Source: Prevotella sp. CAG:891 (GTDB taxonomy: Bacteria > Bacteroidota > Bacteroidia > Bacteroidales > Bacteroidaceae). From it: a DNA stretch of 9,698 bases. The notes under the pieces were generated by a model. It ran no database searches. It saw only the letters and a list, made by a program, of their open reading frames with translations, and was not told where the DNA came from. Where the stretch lies: contig FR901666.1 in the NCBI GenBank assembly GCA_000437675.1, positions 1 through 9,698 on the forward strand, given 5' to 3'. A program made the translations under genes and the position numbers. This document shows positions 5,360-9,698 of this stretch, one piece after another (the stretch's first letter is position 1; every line of letters starts with the position of its first letter).

Positions 5360-6778
5360 ATGAAAAAATTGTCCACACTCATGGCCTCCGTGTTGCTCTT
5401 TGCTGCAGCCGGCCCCGTGCGAGCCGACGAGGTAAAACTCACCACTGCGCTCGAAGTTGGCAAACAGATTTCACTATCCGTCAACCCCGGCTTGAAACTC
5501 ACCCTTACCTGGGGCGACGGCCAAACCGAAACACTCACGGCATCGGGCACACTGCAAAACCTGACAGTGAAACACACCGATTTGACCATCAGTACCACCG
5601 AAGGTTCACTCACTGCACTTTACTTGCAGGGAAACGCGCTCACGAATCTCGACGTAACTAAAGCTCCCGAACTGAAGTTCTTGCTCGCTGCAGACAACCA
5701 ACTGGCGAAAATGGACTTGGCCAAATGCACAAAACTACAAAGCGTCGACTTACAGGGCAATCGCCTCACCTCGTTTGCGGGTTCAACGCTGACTGAGCTC
5801 ACCGACCTCAACGTAGCGGCCAATGAACTTGGCTCTTCGGGCTTGCGCATGGCTAATACGGCGCGACCGCATTACCTTGTGGCGCAACACAACAAACTGA
5901 GTTCTACCATTTCCTCGTCCTTGCTTTCTGAGGTCAGAACCCTGTGGATTTCAGACAACCAGTATCGCAACCTTACGCTCTCGGGCAATGCCATGCTGCG
6001 TAGTTTGTGTGCGGCAAACAACCAAATCAAAACACTCACCCTGGCCAACATGCCTTTGCTCGAAGATGTATGGGTAGAACATAATCAGTTGGCAAAACTC
6101 GACCTTTCTAAGGGAAGTCCCAAGTTGCAGACGCTCTCGGCCGACCACAACAAACTGACTGAGGTGCTGTGGGATGTGAAGTGCAAGAACACCTGCCGTT
6201 TTGTTTACCTCAACGACAATGCGCTCTTCCTGAACTCCATGCCGGCTCTGAAAATCAGCGGACAGGCTGTAAAAGTAAACTACCAGCCCCAAACCGACTT
6301 CGACTTTGGAGAACGCTATGAGCTGAACAAGGAGGTTGACCTCGCTCCCTATATCAACAAGAATGGCTGGGGACTGAGCACTTTCGCAAAATATACGCTG
6401 ACCAATGCCGAAGGACAGGAGTTGGTTAAGGGCACTGATTACGCCGAAAGTAGCCGCAAAATCACTTTCCTCACCTCGCACAAGGGCGTAGTTCTGAAAG
6501 TACAGGACAACTCTGGCAACTACCAATTCCGCACCGCACCTTTCACCGTGGGCTCTCCCACCGGTATTGAACAGGCTCCGACAACGCAAACTGAAGGTTT
6601 CAGCGTATATGGCGAACGTGGTGCATTGCGCATCGAAACCGAACGCGCCGCTGCTGTCAGTGTCTACAACGCTGCCGGTGCTTCCGTATATCGCGGCACC
6701 ATCGAAGCTGGTACACACCGTCTGAACCTGCCCGCTGGCATCTATGTTGTCAACGGTAGCAAGGTAGTTGTGGCTTAA
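5360..6778 (+). CDS. Secreted leucine-rich-repeat protein with T9SS-like C-terminal tail
   Basis: This 472-residue protein is probably a surface adhesin or binding scaffold. A signal peptide (1-22, cleavage near VRA|DE) is followed by a beta-rich cap (about 24-80) with a WGDG motif. About ten leucine-rich repeats follow with a regular 21-residue period (starts near 84, 105, 126, 147, 192, 213, 234, 256 and 281, one divergent copy near 171), each with the core pattern L-x-x-L-x-x-x-x-N-x-L. Residues about 300-395 look Ig-like. The last 70 residues (GALRIE, SVYNAAG, LPAGIYVVNG, ending in KVVVA) match the layout of T9SS type A sorting domains, which predicts export across the outer membrane and tail removal. 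No promoter consensus was found in the 72 bp between the MITE-like element and the ATG. The M60 gene starts 47 nt downstream, so the two are probably co-transcribed. The ligand is unknown. Confidence 0.9.
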   Translation: MKKLSTLMASVLLFAAAGPVRADEVKLTTALEVGKQISLSVNPGLKLTLTWGDGQTETLTASGTLQNLTVKHTDLTISTTEGSLTALYLQGNALTNLDVTKAPELKFLLAADNQLAKMDLAKCTKLQSVDLQGNRLTSFAGSTLTELTDLNVAANELGSSGLRMANTARPHYLVAQHNKLSSTISSSLLSEVRTLWISDNQYRNLTLSGNAMLRSLCAANNQIKTLTLANMPLLEDVWVEHNQLAKLDLSKGSPKLQTLSADHNKLTEVLWDVKCKNTCRFVYLNDNALFLNSMPALKISGQAVKVNYQPQTDFDFGERYELNKEVDLAPYINKNGWGLSTFAKYTLTNAEGQELVKGTDYAESSRKITFLTSHKGVVLKVQDNSGNYQFRTAPFTVGSPTGIEQAPTTQTEGFSVYGERGALRIETERAAAVSVYNAAGASVYRGTIEAGTHRLNLPAGIYVVNGSKVVVA

Positions 6779-6825
6779 TGCCTGTTCTTTCAACATTTTT
6801 ACTATTCAAACAAAACATCATTCTC

Positions 6826-9513
6826 ATGAAATACCTGCTTACCGGCGCAAGCCTTTGCATGGCCTTACTGCCTTCGCCTCTGTTTGCGCAGGGCCTTCAG
6901 CTCACCACCGATGCCGAAAAATCACCGGCACTGCTTCTGAGCAAAGACACCGTCGACGTACCGTACGAAACTCCCTTTGCCAATGTTGCCCTGCAAACCA
7001 ATGCTGGCAAATTTACCCTTGAAGCCGGCAAGGATGCCACCTGGGTTACTCCGCGCGCCGAAGCCAACGGAAACTATACTTTCTTCTGCACACCGCATTA
7101 TGATGCCACGCAGCCGCGTTTGGCTCATTTCACGTTGAAAAGTGCCGATGGCAAAATCAGCCGTCCTCTCGTAATCCGTCAGTTGCCCAACACTTCTGCA
7201 GCATCGATGGCCGACATCATGTTGCCTATCGCTTCGGCTACAGCTGAATCTGAACAGCCGGGCGAGGGCATCGAACTGAGTTACGACGGCGATCCTTCTA
7301 CCATTTACCACTCGTCGTGGGGTGGTTGCTCGCTGCCGCAAAACCTGACCTATACGCTCAAGGAAGCTGCTCACATTGACTACTTGGTTTACACACCGCG
7401 TACCGGCAGCCCCAACGGCACATTTGGCGAGGTCGAAGTATTTGTGGCTACAGCCGACAAACCGAACGAATGGAAATCTGTGGCTAAAGCCGATTGTGAA
7501 AAGAAGAATTCATCTTCTACCATTCTGTTGGGTGAAAAGGGTATCGACCAGGTAAAGAAGGTGCGCATCCAGGTGAACACTGCAGGCAATGATGGCAGCA
7601 AAAACTTTGTATCGTGTGCCGAAATGGCTTTTTACCAATACAACGCTTCACTTACAGCGGGCCTCAGCGAATACTTTGCCGATGCGCTTTGCACTTCGCT
7701 CAAGGGCATATCTTCCGAAGCCGACTTGGTAAAAATTGGCCATCCTTACCTCCGCCAACTGGCCTACAACCTGCTTCAGGGCAATTACAGCACGCAGTTC
7801 CGTGTGGGCGAATTCAGCTGCTACATGAACCGTGGCACTTTGCAGCAGAAGCTGAAAACCAGTGCCGGATACGATCCCTACGAAAACCCCACGGGTATTT
7901 ACTTTAAGAAGGACGATGTCATCGTGGTATTTGCCGAAGGCATCAGTGCTGACTATCCGGTAAACCTGTGTATCAAGGATTTCAGCAATGCCAAGGACAT
8001 CGCCAGCAGCGGACAGCCCGAATCATCTTATCCGCTGAAAAATGGTGCAAACGTCATCAAGGCGGCCAATCGCGGTAATGCTTATGTGCTTTACTATGCC
8101 AGCCAGCCTGAGGGTGCTCCGAAGGTGAAATTGCACTTTGCCTTAGCCACGGAACAGGGCTACTTTGATGCTGCCCGCCACAAAAATGCCGACTGGCAAA
8201 AAATGCTGGCCAATGGTCCTGGCGACAACTTCGACTTCATCACGCAGCGTCTGCACGTGGTTGTGCCGAAGGCTAATGCGAAGAGTGTAAAGTTGCAGGA
8301 TGCCGAAAAACTGGCTATCATTTACGACTCGCTCATTTACCGCGAACGCGAAATCATGGGCTTGCCGCAAATGAACAAGGAACCAAAGAACCATCAGTTT
8401 GCACGTCCGGTAAGCGGTGGTATGTTTGCCGACGGTACGGGTGCAGCTGCAGCTTTCGGAAGCTTCAACGAATGGATTAACCCGAACAACTTCGGCTTCT
8501 GGGGCATGGCGCACGAATTGGGCCATGTAAACCAAATCACACCGGGCTTCAAGTGGCCGGGCTGTGGTGAAACGACGAACAACATTTATTCGGCTTGGGT
8601 AGAACACAAACTGGGTGCTACTTCAGCCTTTGGCAACGGACACCACCGCCTCGAGGACGAGCAGTCGGGTGTCAACGACTACAGTTGGATGCGCGGCGGC
8701 CGTTTCAATGCTTACCTTGAAGAGGGGGTGCGCAAAGGCGTGCAGTGGCAGTTGCAGGATGGTCCTGACTATCATGGTTCGGCTTTCAATAATGTAGAAG
8801 TAAACGATCAGGACGAAAACGGCAACAACCTCGGTATGATTACCACCAAGAGCCGCAACTTCGACCACTTTGTCAAGGTCGTTCCTTTCTGGCAGCTCAC
8901 GCTCTACACTGAGGAATGCAAGGCTTCGCCCACCGCATTCGGCCGTATGATTGAATCGTACCGTTCTGACTTCGACGCACAGAAGTTCAACACTTCGGGC
9001 AAGCAGCAGATTGAAATGATGAAGCGTTTCTGCGATGCTTCGAAAATCAACTTCCTGCCCTTCTTCGAAAAGGCGGGTCTGCTCAAACCGGTCAAAGCGT
9101 TCATCGAGGACTATTCACGAGGCTGGCTCATCATTACTCAGCCCATGATTGACGAACTCAAAGCGTATGTAGCTTCGAAAAACTATGCCGAAGCTCCTGC
9201 TGCGCTGAACTACATCAACGCTTACAACTGGCGTAACTTCCGCGACAAAGTGCAGTTGGCCGAAGGTACTGTAGGTACGGGATGCACGCCCGAGGAGAAC
9301 CGTGTATGCGTCGACAACACGAAGTGGCCGGGTGCTGTAGCTTACGAAACTTACAATGCCGAGGGCAAACTTATCCGCATTTCAGTGTTTGGTTTGGGCG
9401 ATGCTGCTATGTCGTCAGCCAAAACGCATGTGCTCTTCCCCTCAAGTGAAAATGCCAGCTACATCATGGCGGTAGGCTACGATGGCAAGCGCGTAAAGTG
9501 CTACCAGAAGTAA
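6826..9513 (+). CDS. M60/enhancin-family metallopeptidase with BACON and CBM32 domains (mucinase-like)
   Basis: Peptidases of this family cut heavily O-glycosylated proteins such as mucins. ATG at 6826 is chosen because it starts a typical signal peptide (MKYLLTGASLCMALL, cleavage near LFA|QG at 21-22). The in-frame ATG at 6778 overlaps the previous stop codon and would add 16 residues ahead of it. Domains in the 895-residue product are BACON-like (about 23-120, ending LVIRQ), CBM32/F5-8C-like (about 125-273), the M60 region (about 280-720) and a beta-rich C-terminal domain (about 805-895). The catalytic site is HELGH (563-567) with Glu582, fitting the HExxH-x(8-24)-E motif of M60. The order resembles the Bacteroides thetaiotaomicron M60 enzyme BT4244. 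Unlike its neighbours it has no recognisable T9SS tail and no lipobox, so its final location is uncertain. It is the second gene of the LRR-M60 pair. Confidence 0.93.
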   Translation: MKYLLTGASLCMALLPSPLFAQGLQLTTDAEKSPALLLSKDTVDVPYETPFANVALQTNAGKFTLEAGKDATWVTPRAEANGNYTFFCTPHYDATQPRLAHFTLKSADGKISRPLVIRQLPNTSAASMADIMLPIASATAESEQPGEGIELSYDGDPSTIYHSSWGGCSLPQNLTYTLKEAAHIDYLVYTPRTGSPNGTFGEVEVFVATADKPNEWKSVAKADCEKKNSSSTILLGEKGIDQVKKVRIQVNTAGNDGSKNFVSCAEMAFYQYNASLTAGLSEYFADALCTSLKGISSEADLVKIGHPYLRQLAYNLLQGNYSTQFRVGEFSCYMNRGTLQQKLKTSAGYDPYENPTGIYFKKDDVIVVFAEGISADYPVNLCIKDFSNAKDIASSGQPESSYPLKNGANVIKAANRGNAYVLYYASQPEGAPKVKLHFALATEQGYFDAARHKNADWQKMLANGPGDNFDFITQRLHVVVPKANAKSVKLQDAEKLAIIYDSLIYREREIMGLPQMNKEPKNHQFARPVSGGMFADGTGAAAAFGSFNEWINPNNFGFWGMAHELGHVNQITPGFKWPGCGETTNNIYSAWVEHKLGATSAFGNGHHRLEDEQSGVNDYSWMRGGRFNAYLEEGVRKGVQWQLQDGPDYHGSAFNNVEVNDQDENGNNLGMITTKSRNFDHFVKVVPFWQLTLYTEECKASPTAFGRMIESYRSDFDAQKFNTSGKQQIEMMKRFCDASKINFLPFFEKAGLLKPVKAFIEDYSRGWLIITQPMIDELKAYVASKNYAEAPAALNYINAYNWRNFRDKVQLAEGTVGTGCTPEENRVCVDNTKWPGAVAYETYNAEGKLIRISVFGLGDAAMSSAKTHVLFPSSENASYIMAVGYDGKRVKCYQK

Positions 9514-9536
9514 CCATCCTTTCCTAATCTCTTTAT

Positions 9537-9566
9537 GGTACGGTGTGAATTGTAATACGCCGTACC
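9537..9566 (+). other. Hairpin just downstream of the M60 gene
   Basis: GGTACGG (9537-9543) and CCGTACC (9560-9566) form a perfect 7-bp stem with a 16-nt loop, starting 23 nt after the stop codon. It is followed by gctttcacg rather than a T tract. It is probably a 3'-end stabilising structure, or one part of a compound terminator with the next hairpin. Confidence 0.5.
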
Positions 9567-9576
9567 GCTTTCACGC

Positions 9577-9633
9577 AACACGGATTGTGCGTGTGCAGAA
9601 CCTTGCGTTCTCACTCGTACCATCCGTGTTTTT
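9577..9633 (+). terminator. Probable intrinsic terminator of the LRR-M60 unit
   Basis: A 9-bp outer stem, aacacggat (9577-9585) with atccgtgtt (9622-9630), encloses an inner hairpin AGAAC-cttgc-GTTCT and is followed by ttt then g. The long interrupted loop and short T run make it weaker than the GH20 terminator, but position and structure suit the end of the rightward transcript. Beyond it, 9634-9698 shows only a small dyad (tattga 9643-9648 with tcaata 9656-9661) and no gene. Confidence 0.55.
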
Positions 9634-9698
9634 GTTGGTAGGTATTGACATTGATTCAATATCTACTTAGTCGTCCCTTAAAAAGCCCATTTTTGCGA

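Noticed and set aside
5951..6796. 281-codon open frame on the minus strand opposite the LRR gene
   Set aside because: It is antisense to the regular 21-residue LRR coding region, with no signal, domain or promoter of its own.
6778..6825. Upstream ATG extending the M60 protein by 16 residues
   Set aside because: The ATG at 6826 begins a standard signal peptide; the extension would place a non-signal sequence before it and overlap the LRR stop codon by one base.

Overview
The window looks like chromosomal DNA of a Bacteroidales bacterium, most likely Prevotella/Alloprevotella-like. Three things point there: promoter-like sites of the Bacteroidetes type (TTTG, 19-20 nt, TAnnTTTG) with no Shine-Dalgarno sequences; C-terminal tails resembling type IX secretion (T9SS) sorting domains; and the domain set (GH20 with trefoil-like modules, BACON-CBM32-M60 mucinase, 21-residue leucine-rich repeats). 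The species cannot be named from sequence alone.

Layout. (1) Positions 1-220 hold no gene but carry two tandem intrinsic terminators for the leftward gene. (2) Positions 254-3827, minus strand, encode a large exported GH20 beta-N-acetylhexosaminidase. It is split by a one-base frameshift near 1158-1174. The first part keeps the whole catalytic domain; the second carries the remaining lectin-like modules and the sorting tail. (3) Positions 3828-4408 are a divergent regulatory region with one good promoter match on each strand, a hairpin with a GAAA tetraloop overlapping the leftward promoter, and a GC-rich hairpin in the rightward leader. (4) Positions 4409-4972, plus strand, encode a small lipoprotein whose C-terminal half resembles a Rieske fold but has a CxxC/CxxC cysteine set. 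(5) Positions 4973-5359 are non-coding and hold a 193-bp imperfect palindrome with 18-bp terminal inverted repeats (one mismatch), which looks like a MITE. (6) Positions 5360-6778 encode a secreted leucine-rich-repeat protein with a T9SS-like tail. (7) Positions 6826-9513, only 47 nt further on, encode an M60/enhancin-family metallopeptidase (BACON, CBM32, HELGH...E), followed by hairpins that probably terminate transcription.

How the genes fit together. The hexosaminidase would release terminal GlcNAc/GalNAc from host-type glycans. M60 peptidases cut O-glycosylated (mucin-like) proteins. The LRR protein is a plausible surface adhesin or scaffold made from the same transcript as the M60 enzyme. 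This suggests a small host-glycoprotein foraging locus without a SusC/SusD pair in view. The Rieske-like lipoprotein has its own promoter, and its link to this theme is unknown. The least explained elements are the MITE-like palindrome, the all-cysteine Rieske-like lipoprotein, and the frameshift that separates a secreted enzyme from its sorting signal.
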